From positions 1,674,001 through 1,738,000 of the forward strand of contig NBZP02000048.1 in NCBI GenBank assembly GCA_002236755.2: a DNA stretch of 64,000 nt, in the 5' to 3' direction. Positions within the stretch are counted from its first letter, which is position 1; each line of letters starts with the position of its first letter. This DNA is from Dothistroma septosporum. Its lineage: Eukaryota > Ascomycota > Dothideomycetes > Mycosphaerellales > Mycosphaerellaceae. Both the position numbers and the translations under genes were made by a program. Shown here piece after piece: positions 40,735 to 52,445 of this stretch. The notes under the pieces were generated by a model, which saw only the letters and a list, made by a program, of their open reading frames with translations, was not told the origin of the DNA and did not search any database.

Positions 40735-42108
40735 GTTGATGCTGTCTACGCTATTCGTAGTCGTCCGTCTCGCGTCGTTGTATTTATGCTTTCTTCGTTG
40801 CCGCCCTCATTGTTTACTTCGGAGCATGTCTTAGGCGTTCACGGGCCTCAAGCACAGCCGTGTTCAACCGTCGCGGTCATAGTGAGTCGAAAGTTTCAGT
40901 TAGCAAGTAGCAATGTTTGGGTTCTGAGAGCTTGCTTGAGTCATCGACCAAACGACGGCCAGGTCATGCTTTTGGTACAGGGCGAGTGATGGCGTTGAAC
41001 GCGCAAGATGCTTGGCCTGCGAAAGAAAAAAGTCAAAGTATATCGTGAGGCCTGGGCCGGATATTAGAGCTGAACCACCATGATGACCCAGAAATCAGCC
41101 GCCACCACATGCACCATGACTTCGCATGTCGTGAGGAGCGGTCACCGTCCGGTGCTCCCAGGCCACGCCAGTCGAGCGATCGAAGTCCTTCCCACGCCTC
41201 GTATGGGGGCATGACGAGCGCTGTACTGGCGCACTAGCGATAGAGTTTGGAGGTGAATCCTGCCACCGCTGCATGGCGAAGCAGGATTGCAGTGCCGGTG
41301 TGTGGTTCTGTACACGGAGCTACAACAGATGAACGCAAGGAGGGCAATGTAGTGCAGCGTGGGCTGCGTCGACCAGGTCGCACGCGGGACCATCGGATGG
41401 CGGCGGTGAAGCACGATGTAGCGTTGCTTGGTTGCATGTCTCCCCGGCGGCGGATGCTGAGGCGTAGCCGCGTGGCTGATCTTTGCCGCTGCCGAACCAT
41501 GTCTCCGGTATCTGCAATCAACCTCCTTCTTGGCTGCATCGAACTTGCCTTCGTACGTTCCGTCGCGTACATTTCGGCGTGAGCGATGGCAAACCGGACG
41601 CGACATCTTTCCTGCGCGTGCATAGCAGCTGCAGTGTGATGGTATGGAGTCTCTGAAGGGTGACGGCACAGGAAGAACACTAACACGGGGCGAGATGCCT
41701 GAAACATACAAGACTAGCGAGGAAGCGGCGATGGCTCTGGGTCGTAATCAGTGCGGAGGCCTATATTGAGGATCACAGGGCGGAGCGCAAAGCGTGGACA
41801 CGTGATACGATGAAAAGAGCAGGAATTGCGGAAAATTTGACAAGAAGTGGTTTTCAATGATTGAATCCCGCTATACTGTACATGTCCACCCAGCGGACTT
41901 CGCAGTATTGTCACAGAAAAGCCACGTCTTCGTTACTCTTACAAGCCATGCTGTAAAATGCTCTATCATGGGCTTCCAGGCCGCACGCAATGCTTTTCCA
42001 CGCCATCCATGACTCTCCCATGCGAAGAACCAAACGCCCCTTGCCCAGAAAGCAGGCCCAAGAACAACAGATCGCCACCGCTATGCAAACGCTTACCAGT
42101 CAGGCGCG
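40735..42108. other. Intergenic
   Basis: Promoter of the ABC transporter gene and 3' flank of the GT2 gene. Open frames of up to 189 codons overlap antisense to one another (41142-41711) and share no features of real genes. Nothing supported. Confidence 0.4.
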
Positions 42109-43623
42109 TCACGCCAGCTTGGGGCTTGGGATAGGAGAAAGCTCTACAGCAGAATCGTAAGGGGAGTCAGTGTATGGCCCGGCAGGAACGCTCTCCTCGA
42201 ATGGCTCAGCTGAGAAGTAGTCGTCGCCAAGCATGATGTGTCCTGGAGATGGCTCGCGGAAGCCGTCAGCCTGGGATGATTGTCAGTGGTCTGGTCAATC
42301 TAAGGAATGATGATCGAGACTAACCTCTTCAACCGACTCCTTGAGGAAAGGAATCTCCTCCTCCTTCTCCACGCGGGTCTCGGCAAGTGCAGTAAGATTC
42401 TGCGAGCCCCAGTGGGTCTGCTGCATGCTGAAGGCAGCGTAGACATTGAGAGCGCCGTGGAAGTATGAAAAAGCAATGCCGATCGGGATGAATCGCATGT
42501 CGATCGGGTGACGCCAGAAGTGCGGGATCATCTTGAGATTCTTGGTGAAGAAAACCCAAGCGGCGAGTGCAATGTAAGCATTGCGGGCGAAAGAGGCGTT
42601 GTGGACTGCCATCCAAAGGAAGATGGCAAGGAGACTGTCGGTGAAGAGCGCTGGTGTTTGGAACTGGCCAACGTAGATGTAATAAAAGCCCCACCAGAAC
42701 TTGAGCGAGCACCAGTAAGACTCGTTCTGCATGACGATGAAGTTACCACGCCAGTGAGCACGGCACCAACGCATGCATTGGTGGAGGTATCCGGAATCTG
42801 GCTCGACAGTTGTCTCAATGGTTGATCGAGGGTCGAATTGAAGGACAATCTTCCAGCCGTGGGAGTAGACATAGCGCGTGAGGCACTTGTCGTCGTCCGA
42901 GTTAAGGGGCTTGCCGCGCCAAGTATCGTGGGTGAAGTAGTACTCGAACTCGGCACTCTTCAAGATCTCGGTGCGGTAGAAGGCGGTACGGCCGGAGAGG
43001 GTGGAGATCGAGCCATCAATGGCATTGGTCGCACAGTTGTTCCAAACGCGGCGCTCGAGATAGCTTATTCCGAGGAAGTTCCAGAAGTCGGGCTTCTCGT
43101 TGCGGTGAACACGCTGGCGTGGACCTCCCGCGCCGACTTGCGGGTCCTCAAATATTGCAAGCATGTAGTCGATGAACCTCTCTGGCCAAAAGACGTCGTC
43201 ATCGGCAAGAATGGTTACGGGAGTCTCGACGCGCGGCATGGCCTTGAGGATCTGTGTACGCTTGTTAAGTTCGTCAACGCCAAGGACGGTGATCTTCTCG
43301 CTGTTGTTGTCAAGCGAGTGGACGGCGAGGCAGTCCTTGACAAGCGGAACATTGGCGTTGGCCGTGACAATGAAGACGGCGGCAGGATCGCACAGGAGAA
43401 TGCGGCGCACGCATTGCATGAGCTCGCCCGGGGTCTTGAAGGTTGTAGGGATCACCACCGTTGCGTCGGTAGAGTTGTAGCGAGGCTTTGCTGCAATTGG
43501 TTTGGGCTTGTATGTGCAGAAGGTGTACACGCCGACGATGGTACGGAAGTACCTGAAGGCGAAGAACGCCCAGAAGAGGATGGTGCCAACGACGGCGGCG
43601 GTTGTCATGGTGGTTGCGTCCAT
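42109..43623 (-). CDS. Family 2 glycosyltransferase of the fungal GT2/hyaluronan-synthase-like family
   Basis: Two exons on minus, 43623-42325 and 42270-42109, with a 54-nt intron (42271-42324; GTTAGT donor, CCCAG acceptor, phase 0); 486 residues. The ATG at 43623 has a good context and is the only one at the 5' end of the open frame. One N-terminal membrane helix (about 10-30), then a processive GT-A domain: ADDDVFWP near 141 (UDP-sugar/metal DxD), NSDDDKCLTR near 239, QCMRWCRAHWRGN near 279 (Q-x2-RW), and several C-terminal membrane helices. The added C-terminal exon supplies a Pro/Ser/acidic cytosolic tail. It closely resembles the conserved fungal GT2 shown in Zymoseptoria tritici to be needed for hyphal growth on surfaces. 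The product polysaccharide is not established. Confidence 0.92.
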
Positions 43624-45185
43624 GATGGACACTGGTGTGTGTGTGGTTGGAGAGTCGAGTCGAACAGGTTGGTCGTGTGATTGTTTGACGTGAGCGCCGG
43701 TCTCCTCAGGATGATGCTTGAGAGCAGTGGTTGCGGTGCGCGGCTGTAGGAGGTGGTTGTGGTGATAACAGCCGGAATCGAGTTGGCAAGCTTGTGACTG
43801 TGGTTGTAAGTCTTGGTGTTGCTCTGGTCTCTCGATTGGAAGCTGATTGCTCTGGAAGATCAAACCATGTTGCTGGCCGAGTCAAGTTTTTATGTCGGAA
43901 GAGGGTGTTGTTGGAAGAAAGCGCTTGTGCCGCGACGCTTTGTGCGCCGCTTCACTGGCTTTCAAAAGCTCAATGGCGGATTGAGTGAATGGGATTGTTG
44001 AGTTGGCGAAGTGATTGTGGTGGACACAAAGCGGCGGTCTGTCGTGGTGGTCGTGGTCAAGGAGCTGGCGAAGAATGAATTGTTGTGCGGTGGTTAAAAG
44101 TTGGGACACGAGCCCCAATGCAACTCGCGATGGCCGCGTGATGATGCAACAAACGCACGCGCTACGCACATGAATCGGCTTGAAGCTTGTGAAGCGCTTT
44201 GAGAAGGCGCCCACTCTTCGGCTCACTTTGGCGAACAGGTCGAAGGCATTGGCGGTCGGGCTCAAAGCATTGGCGACTTCCTCGAGATCGTAGGCGGGCG
44301 GGTCCGAAGCAGGAACGATGTTCATCAGCAAGTGCCTCGAGACTACGCCGACGGCATGCACGATGGCTATACCCCAGGATTTCCAATCGACCGGCACCCC
44401 AAGACACTCTTCCCTTTGTTGCATCCCGGCAACCGGAAGGGGTTACTGCCTTCGCTCCGTGCACGACAGCTTCCACGCGAAGGGCATTCAATACACATCA
44501 TGCTCAGACCGAGCCGATGCCTTTTCGTGATCGCTGCAGTCCGCATGGTGCAAATGCAGCGGCAATCAATATTCTAGTGGAATAACTGTGATGCATCGTT
44601 GCACAGAATGCATGCGTATATACGAAAAGTGCAGGAACAATATACCGAACCAGTGAAGAAATGTGCAAAGTCTTCTTCTGCTTGGATCGGCTTGATACAT
44701 ATGCTACAAAACGGGGGCAAGGCAAACAATTTCGTGATGGGTCGCCCCTTCTCCTGTCTTCCAGCATTGTCGTTGTCTCAGCCATGTCTTGCTGCCAGCC
44801 GCGAGATCTTACATACAGTCTAACAATTTGCGGCGTCTGTTTTCACACTGCGGATGCATGCAGACACGAACCAAAATGATAAACATTGCATGTGAAAGCG
44901 AAGGTGAAGTGAAGTGTGGCCTGTGGCAGGGATGTGGAGGAGGTTCCGGTGCTGGAAGAAGACCCTCGCAGCGAGCTCTCCCGATGTGGGCCGTGGCTTG
45001 GTGGGGAACGTGGGCAGCGTCAACATTTGTTCAAGTACTCTTAACATCCTGCATAGAATTGTACGAAGTGATCACACGACATCCCGTGGGCCAGAATCTG
45101 TCGCATTACTCGTTTGAATCTCACTCATCTTTCCTCGCCAAGGACAGCAAATAGTTACTCTTCGAAACAACATCGATCTCCAGCC
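43624..45185. other. Divergent intergenic region between GT2 and galactokinase genes
   Basis: 1.56 kb holding the promoters of both genes. The GT2 leader (43624-43900) is CA-rich on the minus strand. The open frames here overlap in several frames and look like noise. No RNA gene or repeat seen. Confidence 0.4.
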
Positions 45186-46823
45186 ATGGAGGTACCGACG
45201 ACGCATTCGTTATCAGATATTTACCCAGAAGATGCTTTGAAGAGCCAGACTGCACGATGGAACAGCTTGCTGAGCAAGTTCCAAGACACGTACGGCCAAA
45301 AGCCAGACTTTGTGGCCAGAAGTCCTGGCAGAGTGAACATCATCGGCGAGGTAGGTCACATTATAAGATACCGGCAAGTAGCTGAAGGTAACCGGAAGCT
45401 GACCGTTTCTTTACAGCACATTGATTACTGCTTATACGAAGTTATGCCAATGGCTATCACAGCTGACGTGTTACTGGCCGTTGCTGTCCATAAGAAGGAA
45501 TTCGGTCCAAGCACAATGCGATTGACGAACGTACATCCTCACAAGTTCGAATCACGAGAGTTCCAAATACCGGATACTGGAGACGTACACATCGACTCCT
45601 CGACACTAGAGTGGACAAACTACTTCAAGTCTGGTCTGCTTGGTGCGACAGAACTACTTCGCAAGAAGTCTGGGGAATTCAAGTCGAGCGTGGGTATGGA
45701 CATCCTAGCAGACGGCACAGTACCTTCTGGGGGAGGTCTTTCGAGTAGTGCTGCTTTCACCTGCGCCAGTGCGCTGGCAGTCATGAAGGCAAATGGTGTC
45801 GACAAAGTCGATAAGAAGGAGCTTGTCGAGCTGGCTGTCGTCTCCGAGCGAAATGTTGGTGTGAACTCAGGCGGAATGGATCAAGCAGCATCAGTCTTCC
45901 CATTGCAAGGCTCGGCATTATACGTGTCGTTCGTGCCCGAGCTGAAGGCCAAGAACATCGCGTTCCCAGAGCTGAAGTCGCCACTTACCTTTGTGATAGC
46001 GCAGTCATTCGTGGCCGCCGACAAGCATGTAACCGCGCCAGTATGCTACAACCTGCGAGTAGTCGAAGTCACGCTGGCGGCTCTTGTGCTGTCCAAAATC
46101 TTCCGGCTATCCGGTCTTCCATCGGATGCTGCTCCTTTGGGCGTCAGCTTGAGAGGCTTCCACGACACTTACATGCAGGAGCAGGAAGGCGTCAAAGACA
46201 ACCGCACCGTATCGGCAGCGGACTTTCAGCAACAGCTGCTAGATCTGATCTCGAAGGTCGACCAATACCTACCACAGCAAGAGGGTTACACCAGACAGCA
46301 AATCTCTGAGATTCTTGGCATGGACATCAAGGATATGGAGCAAAAGTACATGAGCAAGTTCCCGATCCGAGCAGAGCGGTTCAAGCTTCGACAAAGAGCT
46401 TTGCACGTCTTCAGTGAGGCACTCCGAGTTCTCAAGTTCATGGATCTCCTCACATCACCACCACCGCAGACCGAGAAGGAGAACGCAGAGCTCCTCAAGT
46501 CGCTTGGCGAACTCATGAATGAGACGCAAGAGTCTTGCAGAGACATCTTCGAGAACAGCTGCCCAGAGCTGGACGAGCTGTGCACACTAGCCAGATCTGC
46601 TGGTGCTTATGGCAGCCGGCTTACTGGCGCCGGCTGGGGCGGATGCTCTGTGCATCTGGTGCCCGAAGACAAGGTCGAGAGCGTCAAGCAGAAGTGGGTT
46701 AATGACTATTACAAGACGAAGTTCCCAGAGATCACGGATGAGAAGCTCGCGGAAGCTATCGTGGTATCGAAGCCAGGAAGTGGAAGCGCTGTCTTCCAGG
46801 TAGAGGGTCGAAGCTCTTTGTAA
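45186..46823 (+). CDS. GAL1: Galactokinase
   Basis: Two exons, 45186-45350 and 45417-46823, with a 66-nt intron (45351-45416; GTAGGT donor, TTACAG acceptor); 523 residues. Splicing restores the galactokinase signature RSPGRVNIIGEHIDY (about 45-59), which the intron splits after IIGE. GHMP-kinase motifs: PSGGGLSSSAAF near 157 (phosphate binding) and GAGWGGCSVHLV near 457; the galactose-binding region includes NSGGMDQAAS. It phosphorylates galactose with ATP at the first step of the Leloir pathway. The intron is 22 codons long and stop-free, so retention would insert residues into the active site without shifting frame. The start ATG lies in ccATGG. Confidence 0.96.
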   Translation: MEVPTTHSLSDIYPEDALKSQTARWNSLLSKFQDTYGQKPDFVARSPGRVNIIGEVGHIIRYRQVAEGNRKLTVSLQHIDYCLYEVMPMAITADVLLAVAVHKKEFGPSTMRLTNVHPHKFESREFQIPDTGDVHIDSSTLEWTNYFKSGLLGATELLRKKSGEFKSSVGMDILADGTVPSGGGLSSSAAFTCASALAVMKANGVDKVDKKELVELAVVSERNVGVNSGGMDQAASVFPLQGSALYVSFVPELKAKNIAFPELKSPLTFVIAQSFVAADKHVTAPVCYNLRVVEVTLAALVLSKIFRLSGLPSDAAPLGVSLRGFHDTYMQEQEGVKDNRTVSAADFQQQLLDLISKVDQYLPQQEGYTRQQISEILGMDIKDMEQKYMSKFPIRAERFKLRQRALHVFSEALRVLKFMDLLTSPPPQTEKENAELLKSLGELMNETQESCRDIFENSCPELDELCTLARSAGAYGSRLTGAGWGGCSVHLVPEDKVESVKQKWVNDYYKTKFPEITDEKLAEAIVVSKPGSGSAVFQVEGRSSL

Positions 46824-47094
46824 TCAGCAAGGCGAGCAAGTGCTACGCAGTGATGGATCTAGAGGCGCTGGAGAGCGATCTCGAGGCACACGATACCATA
46901 CTGCGTCGACAACGAAGACGCAAAAGTCTCCAATCTCTCCGAGCTTCTGGAAATAGAGCCGCCCAACGCGAGGCCGATCGCGTCGGGAACAAACGAAATG
47001 CAACGAGGCCCAAGTCGGACTCCGTTTCGATCTCAAGCGGAGTAGAATGACGTTGATCATCAACAAGGGAAGACTACGAAAGCGCAAGCAACGA
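46824..47094. other. Convergent 3' regions, possible short ORF
   Basis: Between the stops of GAL1 and the receptor gene. A plus frame from the ATG at 46853 to 47050 (65 residues, DLEALESDLEAHDTILRRQR...) is basic and helical-looking, but lies in what should be GAL1 3' UTR and has no counterpart I know. Confidence 0.25.
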
Positions 47095-48851
47095 CTAAGC
47101 TATGGCGTCTAGCTTACTGACACGTCTACTGTCAGCTTCTTTGTAATCGGCATCGAACCATTTGATGGTCTCGTGCCGTCTGGTCGCATCTCCAGCCTGT
47201 AGCACGCTTGGATTCCTCGGACTGTTTGGCGAAGTGGGCTCCGGCAATATTCCAGGCTCACTTGAAGACACTGGCGACATGGGCGACGTCATGGCATGGG
47301 CCTGAGATGAATGAGTAGTGTCTGCGACCGTGGTTCCTGACAGCGTGGTCTCGATCGTTGGGGCTTTCTCGGACTCCAGTGGCCTGCCGAAAGACTTCCT
47401 CTTCGGACTTTCAAAGGCTATGAAGTCTCCTTCGCTGAGTTCCGGTCGCCTGCCGAGGCTTCGTGGGTTCTGGATAAGATACCACCAACCCGTTAGCATG
47501 GAACGGCGAATCATGAGGAAGAATATGGCAATGCCGACCAACTGCGAGAACATTAGCATGGCACAGAAAAGAAATCTCGAGGCGACACTCACCGGTGGCA
47601 TTATCAAGGCGGCGATGATCACGTCCTCGTTCAGACCCAACTCCTTCGTAACGAGAGGACACTTGTTCTTGTTCCCACCGTTCAACACCAGACACACCGC
47701 CCACGTTGTGACCTTCTGCTGCTGTCCTGCCGAAAGACCTCCCACACTGATCTGCTGCAGCACGAACACGATTCCAAAGTAGATCGTCTGAATGCAGACC
47801 AAGCAGGATAGGACCACACTCCTCCACTGCAACCTCAACACCCTCTTCACCCTCTTCCACGCCACCCTCCTCTCCTCACTCACAGCCGTAGCAGTCACAC
47901 TCCCTCCGGTCTCACTTGACACTCCACTATGCCTCGCACTACTATTCCTCCCACTCGACCGATTCGCACTACCCTTCCTCAAATCTCTCAAATAAACCCA
48001 AAGACAAAACAACGTCGTGGTAACCTGCAGAATCGCCGCTATCCCCGCAAACGCAATCAACCACCCGAACCACGTCTCGTACGCATGGTCCTCATTCGGG
48101 AAGCACGTTCCAGCAATTCGATAGGATACCCCAGTCACGGCAAGTTCCAGAGCGAGGAAGAGACCTGGAAGTCCGATTCCTAGGACGAGCGCGAGCCATT
48201 TGAAGAGTTCGAGGTTCTTGAAGTCCCAGCAGACGCGTAGGTGCGTGAAAATGGAGCGTAGCATTACCCATACGGCTGCGCCCATGGCGCCGGCGATTAC
48301 GAGGGCGCCGGACCACGCGCAGGACATGGAGGAGTGCATGTCGTCTGGGGTGATTGCGTTGTAGCATTGGTCGGGTTTGGTGCCGAGGGGGATGATGAAG
48401 GCGACCTGTCGTTCGTTGTTTAACAGTCAGTACTGTAACTCTGCAACATGTAGTCTGGCAGGGCAATCTTTGATTCGCGTTCGCAACTCACCTCTGCGAG
48501 GATGAAACTCAAACATAACCCTATGCTCAAGTAGTGTCGATGGCTGAGATCTTCCGGCAGCACGAGAAAGGTCAACAACAGGAAGACTTGGACGATCAGA
48601 GCTGGGACATTGAACCAGAACCCAATGGCGAGTTTGCGGTGGAGCTCTGTGGTGACATGTCAGCACTCAATCATCTCCTCTTTTTACTGCGGAGGGGGCC
48701 TCGTACGGTCAGAGTAAACCCAATCCTCCAGCGGACACGGCAAACAACAGTCCAGGCCAGGGGCGATATTGCCACAGTAGCGTCCTTTGATGTATCCGCC
48801 TGTAGAGGGAAAGTCCCCTTGTGAGAAGAAGGGTTTGGGGCAGGTCGACAT
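47095..48851 (-). CDS. Seven-transmembrane receptor with Cys-rich N-terminus (fungal GPCR-like)
   Basis: Four exons on minus: 48851-48707, 48646-48492, 48405-47593 and 47541-47095; introns of 60, 86 and 51 nt, all with GT...AG ends (GTACGA, GTGAGT, GTGAGT). About 519 residues. The extracellular N-terminus has a disulfide-type pattern (STCPKPFF...GRYCGNI...LDCCLPCPLEDWVY) typical of a fungal Frizzled/Smoothened-like or glucose-sensor-like receptor family. Seven hydrophobic helices follow, with a long third cytosolic loop (RSSGRNSSARHSG...) and a Ser/Pro-rich C-terminal tail. The last intron is in frame (17 codons) inside helix 7; only the spliced form gives a helix of normal length (VIIAALIMPPLVGIAIFFLMI). 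Probably signals through a G protein; ligand unknown. Confidence 0.85.
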
Positions 48852-49423
48852 GTCGGCTTCCTGTCGTGGTAAGTCGTGATATTAGACTGGCGTGGTGTTG
48901 GCTTCACAACTACAGGGAGACGTTGTAGCCAGGGAGAAGGAGTGTGCAATGCGATCAGTCCGGCCCGAAAATGTCAATGGTGGCACACCGGAGCCGTCGT
49001 TGGGGTAGCATGCTCCCGCTTGCGTTGGAATGTGGTCATCTCCCTTTGTCTGAAAGCTTTGCTCGGCATGAGAGGCCACACGCCTATGAGTCGGGCCTTT
49101 GGAAGCGACAAAGGAAGTTACGGCCAGCCTTTATCGTGTTGTCAGACCGTCGCACTGTTCACGTGCTTTGCTGACTGAATGTTTTACAAGAACTCCTGTG
49201 TCGGTCGTGAAAGCAGCATATCCATACCATGAGTACTACATACCTCACAGTGCCTCTGTCCCATCATCATACCACGACTCAAACCCATGAAATCCACAGA
49301 CCCATCCTAAGCCGTACCTTCACCTCCAAGGCGCTTCGTATAGGCCAGCCGAGTAATAGATACCTCGCAGCCAGCGGCCACCAAGCCCGCGATAACGCCT
49401 ATTCGCCTAACGCCCTAATTACG
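48852..49423. other. Intergenic
   Basis: Promoter of the receptor gene and 3' flank of the Rsc7-type gene. Short overlapping frames only. Confidence 0.4.
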
Positions 49424-51195
49424 TCAAACAGGATACCCAACGAAGCCAATCTTCAATTGCCCTCGCTGGCCACAGTGAGCTTCGGTACCCCATTGTTGCT
49501 TCCAGCCCAGCTCCGTAGCCTTCGCTTCCTCGAAAGCCACGCGACAGTCCGGTGGTAGCTCATCGATCAGGTCTTGAGGTATTGTGCTGAGGCCATTGGG
49601 ACCTGATGTCGGGTCTTCGACGTGGCCGTCAGGACCGGGATAGCCTACGTTCGAGATCGGCGGGGCGCTGTAGGTTGTGTCGATTACTGTGAAGGTGCGG
49701 GAGACGAGAGGAGGGACGTCGGAGAAGATGGTGTCGGATGGTTGGTTGTCGGCCGAGATGACGCTGTCATGTTCGGAGGAGGAACCATTCGGAAGATGTC
49801 CGTTGGTAAGCTGTTTAGTATCCGCCGGCTGGGTACCTGCTGGAATGTGCTCCCATTTGGCGTGAGTAGGTTGCATGATCTTCGGATAGAACATCATGTT
49901 TGTGTTGTTGTCGTAGACACCATCAAGGTTGGCCTTTCTGAGCTGTGCCGCGGCAGAGTTAAAGCGGCTAGTCGTGCTCGTCAGCGATGCTCATACGTAG
50001 GATCAGCATTGTACTCACCTCGCCTCTCTTGCATGCATGAACTGCCAATTTTGCACCGTAATATTATTCCTGTGCTTCCTGATCTGCGGCTTAGCACCCG
50101 GCACCGTGGAGACTCCTTGTTGTCTATACACCTCGCTTGCACCAAACCAAGCAACATACCGATTCCTGTTGTACTGAGACTGGTCGTCCGGCACATGGTC
50201 GTCCGGGTCTACGAGCTCGCCTTCTGTCTCTCCGTTGGCACGGGCATCAGCGACTCTGTAATCGTCGGCGACCTTGCGACCGCCGACGATGATCTTTGCG
50301 CCGAACTCCCTGAACACCGATCGCGCCGCCACTACACCAATGTTGCGGCCTTTGTAAGAGTTCGGTAAAATGCCACGCTCGATAAGATCCTTCTTCTCTT
50401 CTTCACCCACTAGGACTTTGTAAAGCTTGGGGTGCTTCGTGAAGAACAGGTAGCTGTCCCTGAAGCCGCAGCATCTGGCCGGTTCGGTACTCAACATGTA
50501 CAGTCTCTCGCCTTTGCCCATGATGGTAAAGGTCCGGACTCGGTATTCTCTGCCGCCTTTGAGGATACCGAAGTTGTCGACCTTCTCATCACCCTCATCG
50601 TCCTGGTCAACAAGGGCTTCATCGTTCTGCACCTCATATACGCTGCCATCTTTGTCTGTGACATGTGTCGGAGCATCAGGTGCTTGTCCTTTTCGCCTGC
50701 CTCTGAAGCCGCCTCTGCCTCGTCCAGTGCCACGTTCAGCGCCCGGTCTGCCTTTCCGTCTGCGCATTGGTGTACCACTCTCGCTTCCATCGTCCATGCC
50801 AGGTTCAGGTGTGCCGTCCACATCGCGGCCTTTACTCTGTCGAGGACGTGCTCTACCTCCTCGACCTTTCCGTCGCGGAATGCTCGTTATCCTCGGCTCA
50901 TCGTCATCGTCTTCCTCATCGTCGTCGCCAGCAGGAGTCGCACCATCCTCTATGTCTTCATCGTGCTCGAGTTCGGTCGCATCACGGGTATCGTCGACGT
51001 CAGCCATTTCTTCGTCGTCGTCGTCGTCGTCGTCGTCGTTGACTCGTGGCGTCGTTGTGCCTGCAGACATTGGGTGAGTATACATTGTGCCTTGCATGCG
51101 CTGGCATGTGTCAAGTTGTGAATATGCATACGAGTGACACTGAGCGTGGTCCTTCTACGCCCAAGATTGAGCTTGTGGCCTTTTTTGAACGGCAT
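49424..51195 (-). CDS. Rsc7/Swp82-type chromatin-remodelling complex subunit
   Basis: Three exons on minus: 51195-51132, 51060-50019 and 49967-49424; introns of 71 nt (51061-51131, GTATGC...CTGCAG) and 51 nt (49968-50018, GTGAGT...CTAG); 549 residues. The first splice gives the start MPFKKGHKLNLGRRRTTLSVT; an unspliced alternative would start at 51097. A poly-Asp tract (eight Asp) and acidic region, then a basic Gly/Arg segment (RGRGGFRGRRKGQ), precede the CRC_subunit domain (about 190-370: YEVQNDEALVDQDDEGDEKVDNFG..., GREYRVRTFTIMGKGERLYMLSTEPARCCGFRDSYLF). It continues with NWQFMHAREASRFNSAAAQLRKANLDGVYD. The domain is shared by RSC subunit Rsc7/Npl6 and SWI/SNF subunit Swp82; filamentous fungi usually have one such protein. 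Confidence 0.93.
51012..51040. repeat. (GTC/GAC) trinucleotide repeat encoding poly-Asp
   Basis: About nine TCG/GTC units on plus, read as GAC codons on minus in the acidic N-terminal region of the Rsc7-type protein. Frame-preserving microsatellite. Confidence 0.8.
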
Positions 51196-52445
51196 TGCCG
51201 AGGAGGTCTGACGCTATGCGCAGTGTGAAAGGTGAAGTGAAATGATGAAGTTGCTTGCGATGCGGTAGCTGGCTTTACTTTTGGAAAGGGAAGACGCGAT
51301 CGTGGTTCGCGACTGCCTCAATCGGGCTAAGCGGCATGAGCCGACGGCAGGACATCGCGCTGTAATTTATTGCCTCAGGCGCTAAACGTACACATCATCC
51401 ACGTGGTTGACCAGATGGCCAGCAGTACCATAGACGGCGTCAGTGTCCACAAAGCGCAATTCCTTCACAGTATTTCCCGCGATATCCCACGCTTTTAGCT
51501 AATCAAGTTAAGACGAAGTCCGACTTCAGGCTCGAAATAATCCATCCAACACGCCGAAAAGTACCGATCACAGTCTAATATTCAAGGACTTCGGAAATGT
51601 AACATACTCTTAGATCCAAACAAAGCCAGCCTGCAAAGCAGCCCAGGCCGATTCATTTTATAATCTGCTATCCTCTGATCTTTCGTCGTGGTGGTGGTTT
51701 GTCCCACGCTTCCCACCCTGGTATCAACGACCGTGGCCGCGCAAAGGGCTCTTTTTGGAGCAATGCGGTGTGAGTAGGTATCTAATAAAGCAAATCCCAA
51801 GGCAGAAAACAAAGCCTCCACCCATCATCAAAAAAAGCAAAAGCAAAGCAAATCCCATCAGAATCCTGTCCCATGCAATTAAACACGCGATCAGGGTATC
51901 CATAGGCTGCTGCTGGGTCCAAAGATAACCATATGCATCAAAAGCGCACGCGCGCTGTCCGTTTCCCAGTCTCAATTTTAGCAGAGTTGCATATCCCCAT
52001 TTGTTTCCCATTTTGTAACGCCTTGCTGTGATGGTTGATGTAACACTCCCCTTTGATATCCCGTCCGTATGCCGCATGAAAAAAAAAAGCTGAAACCGCT
52101 GCAAAGCAAAATTCGTTCCGTCGACGTGCCAAGTGACGAGGAGTAAAAACACATGAGGAAGTCGACCAGGCCGTCGACTCAATGATCTAAAAAGCAGATC
52201 TATCGCAATTGTCCGTTTCGCATCGGTGAGGAGGGATCCAGTCAACTCACTCAATGGGCCGGTGGTGCATAACCGAATCGTATGGTGTCGAATGTGAAGC
52301 AGAGTCCAGTAGGACCGTAAGCTCTGTGTAGGTAGAGAGGATGCTTCCAAGGTCCTGTCCGCGGTAAAACTTTTGGGATGGAGTGAACGCTGCAGGTGAG
52401 AAATGGGAGGATGATGCTCAATGGCGCCAAAGACGTCGTACGTGC
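51196..52445. other. Intergenic
   Basis: Promoter of the Rsc7-type gene and probably a long 3' UTR of the cyclin gene (AT-richer, with A8 and AAAGCAAA runs). A 264-codon minus frame (52518-51724) overlaps the cyclin C-terminus out of frame and has no credible content. Confidence 0.4.

Noticed and set aside
41142..41711. 189-codon minus-strand ORF between the ABC transporter and GT2 genes
   Set aside because: Three overlapping frames are open at once, a sign of stop-poor sequence and not of coding; no motif seen.
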